This document shows, piece by piece, positions 1-4,603 of a stretch of 20,698 nucleotides of DNA. The stretch lies in IMG/VR virus record IMGVR_UViG_3300008117_001005, positions 1-20,698 of that record; one strand, 5' to 3'. The notes under the pieces were generated by a model. That model did no database searches. It saw only the letters and a program-made list of their open reading frames with translations, and had not been told where the DNA came from. Each line of letters begins with the position of its first letter. The first letter of the stretch is position 1. Position numbers and translations under genes: made by a program. This DNA comes from a virus.

Positions 1-448
1 CTAGTAGATCCTGTATTGTCTGTTGCTTGTTAACCGTATCTGTAATGTATCGGTTTTTGAAGTAAAAAGTAAGGGTCATTGTTGCTTTGGATAGAGGGAA
101 TACGAGTCCTTTTTCTCCTAGTCTTGATGCCCATTCTGCCATTTGATTTTGTAAAACTGGTTTGTGTTTTTTCACAAAGTCTATGTACTTTACGTTGCCT
201 CTCATCTTAGAACTTGTCATAGAAATTGCTTTCTGGACGTCATTCCATGTAGGATTTTTGCCTAATTTTTGTTGATTATTAGCCCAAGAACGCGCGTGTT
301 TTCTAATCGTAACCGCTTGTTGATTGTTCTTTTTACTGGGTACGTTTCCTCGAATTACAAATCGAATTGTAGTTGAATTTGCTCCGTATTTTTCTTCTTT
401 GAATGGTGGAATTGGTACGTTAAAGTACGTCATTAATCGTTTTGCCAT
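1..448 (-). CDS. RusA-like Holliday junction resolvase, C-terminal end missing
   Basis: The minus-strand frame is open from the ATG at 448 to the window edge (149 codons, no stop). RusA enzymes are small dimeric endonucleases that cut four-way DNA junctions during phage replication and recombination. The reading frame shows an early strand ending in RGNVPSKKNN (about residues 34-43), like the G-x-P-x-x-K-x-R/N start of RusA-type proteins, and near the edge the segment RYITDTVNKQQTIQDLL, which aligns with the RusA catalytic signature D-x-D-N-x-x-K-x-x-x-D. The first Asp, the Asn and the last Asp are present; the middle Asp is Val and the Lys is Gln, so activity cannot be assumed. An in-frame ATG six codons later (433) is an alternative start. 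It is the last visible gene of a leftward block that also holds an exonuclease. Family call is by eye; the fold could also be a degenerate relative. Confidence 0.6.
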   Translation of the reverse strand, partial: MAKRLMTYFNVPIPPFKEEKYGANSTTIRFVIRGNVPSKKNNQQAVTIRKHARSWANNQQKLGKNPTWNDVQKAISMTSSKMRGNVKYIDFVKKHKPVLQNQMAEWASRLGEKGLVFPLSKATMTLTFYFKNRYITDTVNKQQTIQDLL

Positions 449-458
449 GTGTTTTTGA

Positions 459-479
459 CAAAATTAGGGTAAAATACCC
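459..479 (-). promoter_or_regulatory. Candidate -7 box with adjoining palindrome before the RusA-like gene
   Basis: On the minus strand the box TAATTTTG (466-459) matches the Bacteroidota TAnnTTTG consensus exactly and lies 10 nt before the ATG at 448. Directly upstream of it sits a 13-bp inverted repeat, GGGTA-AAA-TACCC (467-479). No TTTG-like -33 box is found at the expected distance, so this may be a weak or activator-dependent promoter, or chance in A+T-rich DNA. Confidence 0.3.
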
Positions 480-492
480 ATATACCATACCT

Positions 493-786
493 TTATTTCT
501 TCTTGTGTCTGTTTGCAAATGCCCTTGCGGCTGCGACAGAACCAAATCCCCATGCTTTTAGGGCTAATGCTTTTCTTGTTGGTTCGCCATTTGGCTTTTT
601 CATATCACCTTTCATGCCTGCGAATCGAGCTGCAAAAGATACACGTCTTGGATTAACTCCTGACTTAACTGGTGCTTTTAATTTACCACCCGTTTCTCGG
701 TTGTATGAAGCCCTTCCTTTGGCGTTTAATCCGCCTTCTGGGTTCTTTCCCTCACTACGAGTCCAAGCTGGTGTTTTGTGCCTCAT
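493..786 (-). CDS. Small basic conserved phage protein, DUF6321-like
   Basis: This 97-residue, Lys/Arg/Gly-rich protein contains EGKNPEGGLNAKGRASYNR near the N-terminus, then LKAPVKSGVNPRRVSFAARF and GMKGDMKKPNGEPTRKALAL, ending in a basic tail. I recognise this combination from small conserved phage proteins labelled DUF6321; no function is established to my knowledge. The high positive charge suggests nucleic-acid binding, but that is inference. The start ATG overlaps the TGA of the duplicated remnant just upstream (ATGA overlap), implying that this gene was originally translationally coupled to the 45-aa gene now at 1010-1147. The opposite-strand reading frame over the same bases looks like a shadow. 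Confidence 0.7.
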   Translation of the reverse strand: MRHKTPAWTRSEGKNPEGGLNAKGRASYNRETGGKLKAPVKSGVNPRRVSFAARFAGMKGDMKKPNGEPTRKALALKAWGFGSVAAARAFANRHKKK

Positions 787-870
787 TTCTTCTTTTCTTG
801 TGCTTTGATTTTTCTTTCTTGCTCTAGCATTTCTGGTGTAGGCTTTTTACCTGATCCAGCTTTAGCGCGG
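783..870 (-). pseudogene. Duplicated 3' remnant of the 45-aa gene
   Basis: The minus strand here reads GSGKKPTPEMLEQERK and then IKAQEKKK before a TGA that overlaps the ATG at 786. This is the C-terminal half of the 45-aa protein at 1010-1147, lacking its start and first half. The last residues differ slightly (AQEKKK here, AKEKK in the intact copy). The first intact codons coincide with the edge of the 69-bp repeat. It is most simply the broken end of an ancestral gene whose complete version was displaced by the intervening 47-aa frame. Confidence 0.6.
802..870. repeat. 69-bp direct repeat, copy 1
   Basis: Bases 802-870 match 1026-1094 at 68 of 69 positions (G at 807 versus A at 1031), in the same orientation and 224 bp apart. 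The repeat covers the C-terminal coding part of the 45-aa gene. Copy 1 carries the dead remnant and also supplies the last codons and the stop of the 47-aa frame, out of frame with the ancestral reading. Confidence 0.95.
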
Positions 871-1005
871 CTTTGAATCAAACATTCTTTTTACAAAATT
901 CTTAGCCATGTTTGCTTTCAACGTGCTATCTATATCTAATTTTGGGTTTTGTTTTAACAAAAAATTAGACATTGGATCTAATGGAGTGTTCATTATACCT
1001 ACCAT
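862..1005 (-). CDS. 47-aa hypothetical protein between the two repeat copies
   Basis: ATG at 1005, four bases after the TAA of the 45-aa gene, opens a 47-codon frame that starts MVGIMNTPLDPMSNFLLKQN and continues with a basic, helical-looking stretch ending FVKRMFDSKPR. I do not recognise it. Its last codons (Pro-Arg-stop) lie inside the 69-bp repeat and are read out of frame with the gene that repeat comes from, so the natural C-terminus may have been lost or replaced on insertion. The tight spacing to its neighbour and the absence of other coding in this stretch support expression, but the short length leaves doubt. Confidence 0.45.
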   Translation of the reverse strand: MVGIMNTPLDPMSNFLLKQNPKLDIDSTLKANMAKNFVKRMFDSKPR

Positions 1006-1009
1006 AAGA

Positions 1010-1147
1010 TTATTTTTTTTCTTTTGCTTTAATTTTTCTTTCTTGCTCTAGCATTTCTGGTGTAGGCTTTTTACCTGATCCAGCTTTAGCGCGGATGTTG
1101 TTCCAAAGACTATTGGCAACTCCTAGTTTGTTTAGTTTACCTTTCAT
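1010..1147 (-). CDS. 45-aa conserved small phage protein
   Basis: ATG at 1147 to TAA at 1012-1010. The protein begins MKGKLNKLGVANSLWNNIRA, followed by KAGSGKKPTPEMLEQERK and a Lys-rich tail. The pattern of a short LW-x-N-I-x-A-K helix, a GSG-K-K-P turn and a basic tail recurs in small proteins next to virion or replication genes of many phages; its role is unknown. The gene lies 9 nt after the 1157-1507 gene. Its 3' half is duplicated at 802-870. Confidence 0.65.
   Translation of the reverse strand: MKGKLNKLGVANSLWNNIRAKAGSGKKPTPEMLEQERKIKAKEKK
1026..1094. repeat. 69-bp direct repeat, copy 2
   Basis: Partner of 802-870 (68/69 identical). In this copy the sequence is in frame inside the intact 45-aa gene, so this copy is the functional one. 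The repeat edges flank the 47-aa frame, as expected if a cassette entered, or a segment was duplicated, by recombination. Confidence 0.95.
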
Positions 1148-1156
1148 AACACTAAA

Positions 1157-1507
1157 TTAAGAATTTTTTGGAATATCAGAAATTTTTATTTCTACTCCAG
1201 ACAGCATCGCGTCAATGGTTACCTCTATCATTTCCCTTTGTTGTGGGTTTAATAGGGCTACCTTTTCTCCAATGGCCGGTATGGCAAACACATCGCTTTC
1301 TATTTCAGCCTTAAAGCCATCTCTAATTGCTTGGGTTAAATGTGGATAGGCAAGCAAATCTTTGAATATCCAATCTATTCTGTCTATGTAACTTTTAAAT
1401 AGTCTTGATCCCATAGCCTGTGGGAATTCTCGTCTAAAATCCTCAAAGTGTTCTTTAGCCATTTTCAAATGGTGAACTGCGCTTACTATGTTAGATCCCT
1501 TTACCAT
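1157..1507 (-). CDS. Conserved hypothetical phage protein, 116 aa
   Basis: A mostly helical, soluble-looking protein beginning MVKGSNIVSAVHHLKMAKEH, with no signal peptide, membrane segment or metal-binding motif. I do not recognise a domain. Its start overlaps the end of the exonuclease gene by 17 nt (1491-1507), so it is very likely translationally coupled to it, and it is followed after 9 nt by the 45-aa gene. The position suggests an accessory role in recombination or DNA metabolism, which is inference only. Confidence 0.7.
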   Translation of the reverse strand: MVKGSNIVSAVHHLKMAKEHFEDFRREFPQAMGSRLFKSYIDRIDWIFKDLLAYPHLTQAIRDGFKAEIESDVFAIPAIGEKVALLNPQQREMIEVTIDAMLSGVEIKISDIPKNS

Positions 1508-2240
1508 TGTTAAAGTTTAAATGTGTTTCTTCTATGCTTTCTAAAAATACTCTTGCTTTCAATACCTTGTCTTTGATTAACTCTATGTCCTCGTCATTTC
1601 TCTGTACCGGAAATAGTAGCAATCTTTCTTTTTGATCTATGTCATCAAACATCATATTAAGCTCCAATTTAGCCGCTTCTATGAGGTATTTGGGGCTTTC
1701 GTTTGTTACAGCATCTGCCATTCTATAAAGCAATGAGTTCTTTTCTTGTTCTATGATACCAAATGGAGTATTTAACAGGCAATAAGCAATGCAAGATTCT
1801 GTTGCTCCTGTTAGCCACATATAGGATTGCAATTGCCAATAGTATTGCGAATTCAATTTGTCTGGTATGTTTCCTAAAAACGTAAACAGATCATAACTAG
1901 ATTTTACATCCCACACTTTTAATCCGGCTTCTGTTAAGTCTAATACGTCTGGATGCCCTGTGATAAAGTCATTGGTAAATCTTTCGGTGTTTTTGCCTAG
2001 TTTTCTACCTAGAAACTCCCCTAGTAGGTCTATTGCTTCTTCTTCAACTTCTACGCCCTTGCGCATTTGCTTAGTTTGTACGTCTTTTGTACGTCCATAC
2101 TTTTCTCTGATATAGATTTCAATCAAATGTGATTTTGCAGTTTTGGATAATATCCCTGCTTCTTTATCAGCCTTAGTTACAGGCTCGGTCATTAGATACC
2201 CCACAGAGCTGGATCTAATTAAAGTTTTGTTAAAATTCAT
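1491..2240 (-). CDS. PD-(D/E)XK exonuclease (RecB/YqaJ-like)
   Basis: A 249-aa nuclease of the PD-(D/E)XK superfamily, to which lambda exonuclease and RecB nuclease domains belong. Visible motifs: an early acidic helix KGVEVEEEAID (about 61-71) supplying the first Glu; GHPDVLD (95-101) with the metal-binding Asp98; WDVKSS (110-115) with Asp111-x-Lys113; and QYYWQLQSYMWL with the Q-x-x-x-Y motif (Gln136, Tyr140) diagnostic of RecB-type exonucleases. All core residues are present, so it should be active, degrading duplex ends to expose single strands for recombination or recycling host DNA. It overlaps the gene before it by 4 nt (ATGA) and the gene after by 17 nt. No recognisable single-strand annealing protein accompanies it. 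Confidence 0.85.
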   Translation of the reverse strand: MNFNKTLIRSSSVGYLMTEPVTKADKEAGILSKTAKSHLIEIYIREKYGRTKDVQTKQMRKGVEVEEEAIDLLGEFLGRKLGKNTERFTNDFITGHPDVLDLTEAGLKVWDVKSSYDLFTFLGNIPDKLNSQYYWQLQSYMWLTGATESCIAYCLLNTPFGIIEQEKNSLLYRMADAVTNESPKYLIEAAKLELNMMFDDIDQKERLLLFPVQRNDEDIELIKDKVLKARVFLESIEETHLNFNNGKGI

Positions 2241-2593
2241 TTGAATGATTTTAGTTTTTTGTCGTAGTACATTTTTAATTCAGGTTTGTTTTTAGCCATA
2301 AATTCAAAGGCCTTTAGTTCGCCTTCGTTTTTACAAGCGTCAATAAAGCCCATTGTTCTCTCAATCAGCGTTTGGGGAGATTGTGTCTTAATCACTTCTA
2401 CTGGTTCTTCTTCTTGTTGCAAAGCCTGAACCTTTTGATTGTTAAGATGGCACTCCTCTACGAATTGTTTTGCGAGATCAATGGCCTTATTTGCGCTTTC
2501 ACCTTGCTCCAATACAACCTCAACACCAATCCTTTCAGATTGATAATTGCCAAGATTGAATGTTTTTTGATAGTTGATTGTTCTGATTTCCAT
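2237..2593 (-). CDS. Hypothetical protein coupled to the exonuclease, 118 aa
   Basis: The N-terminal 45 residues read as a beta-rich segment (KTFNLGNYQSERIGVEVVLE) followed by a helix, a pattern seen in small proteins of unknown function in phages and mobile elements; the middle is a Gln/Glu-rich linker (about 58-70) and the C-terminus a Lys-rich helical region. It overlaps the exonuclease start by 4 nt (2237-2240), so the two are co-translated. A role as partner of the nuclease is attractive but inferred from position alone. The bases just before and into its ATG (GGGCTTCAACTAAAAT, 2607-2592 on the minus strand) recur exactly at 3792-3807 on the plus strand. Confidence 0.7.
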   Translation of the reverse strand: MEIRTINYQKTFNLGNYQSERIGVEVVLEQGESANKAIDLAKQFVEECHLNNQKVQALQQEEEPVEVIKTQSPQTLIERTMGFIDACKNEGELKAFEFMAKNKPELKMYYDKKLKSFK

Positions 2594-2613
2594 TTTAGTT
2601 GAAGCCCTTTTAG

Positions 2614-2811
2614 TTATTTAACTCTAGTTACAAAAGTAGTTGCATTGTAATGTCTAATCTTAAAGATCTTGTTCTGGTGTTCTTGTGTTTTTTTTAGATG
2701 AGATATCATTACGGCCACCGATGTAACCGGATTTTTAAATTCAATTGTTTTTTCCACTTCTAGTGCGCCACACTTGCTAGGCACCGAATCTGGATTTGGT
2801 AGTCTTGCCAT
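2614..2811 (-). CDS. Hypothetical protein, 65 aa
   Basis: A short soluble protein beginning MARLPNPDSVPSKCGALEVE, with one Cys, a beta-like hydrophobic stretch (TSVAVMISHL) and a basic C-terminus. No recognised family. Support comes from its place at the head of the leftward block, 20 nt before the next gene, an A-rich leader and a perfect -7 box 16 nt upstream of the ATG. No competing reading frame is better. Confidence 0.55.
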   Translation of the reverse strand: MARLPNPDSVPSKCGALEVEKTIEFKNPVTSVAVMISHLKKTQEHQNKIFKIRHYNATTFVTRVK

Positions 2812-2827
2812 TTTGGTTAATTTATAA

Positions 2828-2835
2828 CAAAGTTA
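2828..2835 (-). promoter_or_regulatory. Candidate -7 box before the 65-aa gene
   Basis: Minus strand TAACTTTG (2835-2828) is an exact TAnnTTTG match 16 nt upstream of the ATG at 2811, implying a leader of about 10 nt. No TTG-like -33 element is seen in the A/T-only stretch upstream, so strength is uncertain. Confidence 0.35.
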
Positions 2836-2882
2836 AATTTAATTATTTAATTAAAAAAATAAATTAATTGAATTTTTTTATT

Positions 2883-2956
2883 TATTTTTGTATTGCAGTT
2901 CGTACATAAGGTTTTTTTAGGTTTAACCCTCGCTATTTCCATAGTGGGGGTTTTTT
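2883..2956 (+). ncRNA. Possible short antisense RNA ending at an orphan terminator
   Basis: A rightward terminator at 2925-2956 has no plus-strand gene upstream. An exact -7 box TATTTTTG (2883-2890) precedes it, which would give a transcript of about 60 nt, antisense to the leader of the leftward block. There is no convincing -33 box. This is an inference from two signals; the terminator could equally stop stray rightward transcription. Confidence 0.25.
2925..2956 (+). terminator. Rho-independent terminator, rightward
   Basis: CCCTCGCTAT (2927-2936), loop TTCC, ATAGTGGGGG (2941-2950): ten pairs including two G-U wobbles, followed by six T (2951-2956). On the opposite strand the same two wobbles become C-A mismatches and there is no T tract, so it works only rightward. 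Confidence 0.7.
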
Positions 2957-3023
2957 GACTTATATGGGATAAATATGTACCAAAAAGTGCGTTTTTTGAC
3001 ACATTATCGTACGAAAAAATGTA

Positions 3024-3054
3024 CAAAAGTAGTAGTATTACTACCATTTATCAA
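3024..3054 (-). promoter_or_regulatory. Leftward promoter with palindromic operator in the spacer
   Basis: Minus strand: TTG (3054-3052), 20-nt spacer, then TACTTTTG (3031-3024), an exact -7 box. The spacer contains the perfect odd palindrome GTAGTA-T-TACTAC (3032-3044) directly abutting the -7 box, a typical place for a repressor to block RNA polymerase. Transcription would start near 3017 and give a leader of about 200 nt before the 65-aa gene. Confidence 0.5.
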
Positions 3055-3079
3055 TCAATTGTGATCCGTTTATCAATCA
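3047..3079. repeat. 11-bp direct repeats two helical turns apart
   Basis: TTTATCAATCA occurs at 3047-3057 and 3069-3079, a 22-bp period, so both copies face the same side of the helix. The first copy covers the -33 region of the leftward promoter. It suggests binding of a dimeric regulator. Confidence 0.55.
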
Positions 3080-3423
3080 TCAGGGTTTTCTATTAGTAAA
3101 CTTTTTTACCACGCAATCCTCTGAAACCAGCACCACATATACAATATCGCGTAAGCGAAAAATTTAAAAACTCACCCACTTAGGGGGACGGGGGGTAACT
3201 ACGTCAGATGGGGAGTGGTGAACGAGCAGGGGAATCGGGCAAATATGGGGTATGGGGGTTCCGTTTTTGGTTTTGGGTTTTGGTTATGGGTTACGGGCAA
3301 TTGCTTGATGTGGTTGGGTTGTAGGGTGGTTTAGTGGTTGCAATGTGGTAGTAGTGGCAGTGGTAGTAGTCAGGCAGGTGGATGCGGTATGTTGTTTGTA
3401 TTGAGAAAGAAATGAGAGGGATT
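3080..3423. other. Non-coding G-rich stretch with quadruplex potential
   Basis: No convincing gene is present. From about 3183 to 3395 the plus strand is strikingly rich in G and poor in C, unlike the rest of the window. A canonical quadruplex motif lies at 3229-3258: four runs of at least three G (3229-3232, 3237-3239, 3247-3250, 3254-3258) with loops of 4, 7 and 3. A second array, 3269-3296, has five runs of 2-3 G every 5-7 nt, telomere-like in look. Further on, GTGGTAGTAGT is repeated at 3345-3355 and 3360-3370. The stretch may be an origin or control element, or a packaging-related site; the sequence alone does not decide. Confidence 0.5.
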
Positions 3424-3438
3424 ATGTAGCTACATTTG
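3424..3438 (+). promoter_or_regulatory. -7 box overlapped by a 12-bp perfect palindrome
   Basis: ATGTAGCTACAT (3424-3435) is a perfect palindrome, and TACATTTG (3431-3438) is an exact -7 box sharing its right half. This arrangement fits a repressor operator. No -33 box is found at normal spacing. The predicted start, near 3445, falls just before the iterons and the zinc-ribbon gene. Confidence 0.45.
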
Positions 3439-3446
3439 GATTTTAT

Positions 3447-3482
3447 CGTAACAAATCGTAACTTAGCGTAACAAATCGTAAC
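3447..3482. repeat. Four CGTAAC iterons at 10-bp period
   Basis: CGTAAC occurs at 3447-3452, 3457-3462, 3467-3472 and 3477-3482, exactly 10 bp apart, ending 2 bp before the ATG at 3485. The 4-nt gaps differ (AAAT, TTAG, AAAT), so the hexamer is the conserved unit. Spacing of one helical turn suggests cooperative protein binding, as in iteron origins or operators; because they fall in the 5' leader they might instead act on the mRNA. Confidence 0.75.
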
Positions 3483-3484
3483 AC

Positions 3485-3766
3485 ATGATAAAGAAAAAAG
3501 AAAATTGCGAATATTGCGGTGAAAAAATGGAAAGCAAAACAGCCAAAAAAAGGTTTTGTTCTGACAAGTGTAGAGTTTATTTTAGCAGAGAATCAAAAAA
3601 CGCGCCCATTATCGCAGAAACGGCTAAAATTTCGATTAAAATAGAAAAGCCGATAAATACTATTAAAACACTAGAAACGCAAAAAAACGAGCTTGTAATT
3701 GAAAAAATAGAAAAGAAAAGCTCATATGATCCATTTAGTAACCCAAGATTTAAAAATAAATTATAA
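3485..3766 (+). CDS. Small zinc-ribbon protein
   Basis: A 93-aa protein with an N-terminal zinc ribbon: Cys8-x2-Cys11 (CEYCG) and Cys25-x3-Cys29 (FCSDKC) followed by Arg, the pattern of FCS-like or CxxC-type zinc fingers that bind nucleic acid. Residues 40-93 are Lys/Ile-rich and probably disordered or helical. It is the only plus-strand gene between the leftward units, sits directly behind four CGTAAC iterons, and its stop lies against a terminator that serves the opposite strand. Autoregulation through the iterons is plausible but unproven. No more specific function is recognised. Confidence 0.75.
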   Translation: MIKKKENCEYCGEKMESKTAKKRFCSDKCRVYFSRESKNAPIIAETAKISIKIEKPINTIKTLETQKNELVIEKIEKKSSYDPFSNPRFKNKL

Positions 3767-3794
3767 AAAACCCCCGTTATAAAAATAACAGGGG
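3765..3794 (-). terminator. Leftward terminator for the ninG unit
   Basis: Read leftward, CCCCTGTTAT (3794-3785), loop TTTT, ATAACGGGGG (3780-3771) pairs over ten positions with one T-G wobble, followed by six T (3770-3765). On the plus strand the wobble is a C-A mismatch and no T tract follows, so it stops the leftward unit and overlaps the end of the zinc-ribbon gene. Confidence 0.75.
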
Positions 3795-3853
3795 CTTCAA
3801 CTAAAATTTAAACAAAAAACACGGAACAATGTAAAATTAATTGTTTTTTTTAA

Positions 3854-4393
3854 TTATTTTATAAATTTCTTTTTTACCAAATCTAATTTTGACCTATATT
3901 CAATAATTAGGCTTTTAAGCTCATCTTTTGTAGGTTTTGCCACCTGTCTTGCTAATTCTTGAAGGTATTCTACCGTACCCGGTCTTTCCTCGTCTAGTTT
4001 TTTGGCGTAAACGTCCAAATTACCAGATAAAAACACATTATCGTGTTCCGATTGTGGCTTACAATTTGCCTCAAGCCACCTTGTTCCTAAATTAGCTCTT
4101 GGAATAAAGTGTCCATTTTGAATTTTCGTCCATTCAATCTTTTTACCAGATGTAAAACATTCAACTATGCCTTCTTTGTTTGCATATTTGCATCTTATGT
4201 ATTGGCTAAATACATGGTCAAGATCTTGTACTAAATTTTGAAAACTTTCTCCATCTTCTTCATATTCTTCCATTCTCTTTTGCGTAGAATGTATAGTAGC
4301 GCATTGTTTGCACATTTTTTTAGAGAAATGATAATCAAATCTACCACAATTGATACAACGTTTCTTTTTAACTATTATTGTTGAGTTCCTCAT
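3854..4393 (-). CDS. ninG: NinG/Rap-like recombination protein
   Basis: This 179-aa protein matches the lambda NinG (Rap) family, structure-specific endonucleases that act on branched recombination intermediates. Seen: an N-terminal zinc knuckle Cys13-x2-Cys16 and Cys28-x2-Cys31; the segment LDHVFSQYIRCKY leading to the nuclease half; then ECFTSGKK (Cys79), NGHFIPR (His95), LEANCKPQSEHDNVFLSGN (Asn110, Cys111, His117, Asn125) and DVYAKKL, the order expected for the HNH-like core. One usual second Cys is Ser here (C-F-T-S) and a later zinc ligand appears replaced by His, so metal binding may differ. ATG at 4393 immediately follows the stop of the 42-aa gene. It ends 59 nt before a leftward terminator. 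Confidence 0.85.
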   Translation of the reverse strand: MRNSTIIVKKKRCINCGRFDYHFSKKMCKQCATIHSTQKRMEEYEEDGESFQNLVQDLDHVFSQYIRCKYANKEGIVECFTSGKKIEWTKIQNGHFIPRANLGTRWLEANCKPQSEHDNVFLSGNLDVYAKKLDEERPGTVEYLQELARQVAKPTKDELKSLIIEYRSKLDLVKKKFIK

Positions 4394-4522
4394 TTATAAA
4401 TATTTTAACCATAATCTTTTAATTTCAAAATATAAATGTGCAGTTAAGTAAATGCAAATTCCCAAAGGAACGCTAATTAGAAAAAACTTTAGCAATTCGT
4501 AAATAAATTTTAATTGTTTCAT
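4394..4522 (-). CDS. 42-aa single-pass membrane protein upstream of ninG
   Basis: ATG at 4522 to TAA at 4396-4394, directly abutting the ninG ATG. The protein starts MKQLKFIYELLKFF, continues with a hydrophobic stretch LISVPLGICIYLTAHLYF long enough to span a membrane, and ends with basic residues (EIKRLWLKYL). It lies just downstream of a well-formed leftward promoter, so it would be the first gene of the ninG transcript and be coupled to it by stop-start contact. I do not recognise it. It may act at the host membrane, or be a leader peptide for ninG. Confidence 0.6.
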   Translation of the reverse strand: MKQLKFIYELLKFFLISVPLGICIYLTAHLYFEIKRLWLKYL

Positions 4523-4535
4523 AGGTTAATTTTAA

Positions 4536-4565
4536 CAAAAGTAATTAATTTAATTTATTAACAAA
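4536..4565 (-). promoter_or_regulatory. Leftward promoter for the 42-aa gene and ninG
   Basis: Minus strand TTTG (4565-4562), 18-nt spacer, TACTTTTG (4543-4536): both Bacteroidota elements match. The start would be near 4529, leaving a very short leader to the ATG at 4522. An imperfect dyad, GTTAA-TT-TTAAC (4525-4536), lies at the expected start site. Confidence 0.65.
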
Positions 4566-4572
4566 AAAAAGT

Positions 4573-4603
4573 TTTGGAATTTGAAATAAATACTTTTACT
4601 TTG
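4573..4603 (+). promoter_or_regulatory. Rightward promoter for the replication operon
   Basis: TTTG (4573-4576), 19-nt spacer, TTACTTTG (4596-4603), seven of eight matches to TAnnTTTG. TTTAC (4595-4599) and GTAAA (4608-4612) form a dyad around the -7 box, a possible operator. The start falls near 4610, which places the upstream TTG at 4574 before the transcript and favours the ATG at 4625 as the first start. Confidence 0.6.

Noticed and set aside
503-808. 101-aa plus-strand frame opposite the DUF6321-like gene
   Set aside because: It is antisense to a recognisable conserved protein and crosses the duplicated region; treated as a shadow.
2847-3047. 66-aa minus-strand frame in the control region with a CTNC motif
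   Set aside because: It runs across the leftward promoter leader and the plus-strand terminator, has a low-complexity hydrophobic start and an A/T-only end, and shows no recognisable domain; more likely a chance frame.
3208-3324. 38-aa plus-strand frame in the G-rich stretch with a hydrophobic segment
   Set aside because: The aromatic/Gly/Val-rich translation is what G/T-rich DNA gives by chance; no promoter or neighbour supports it.
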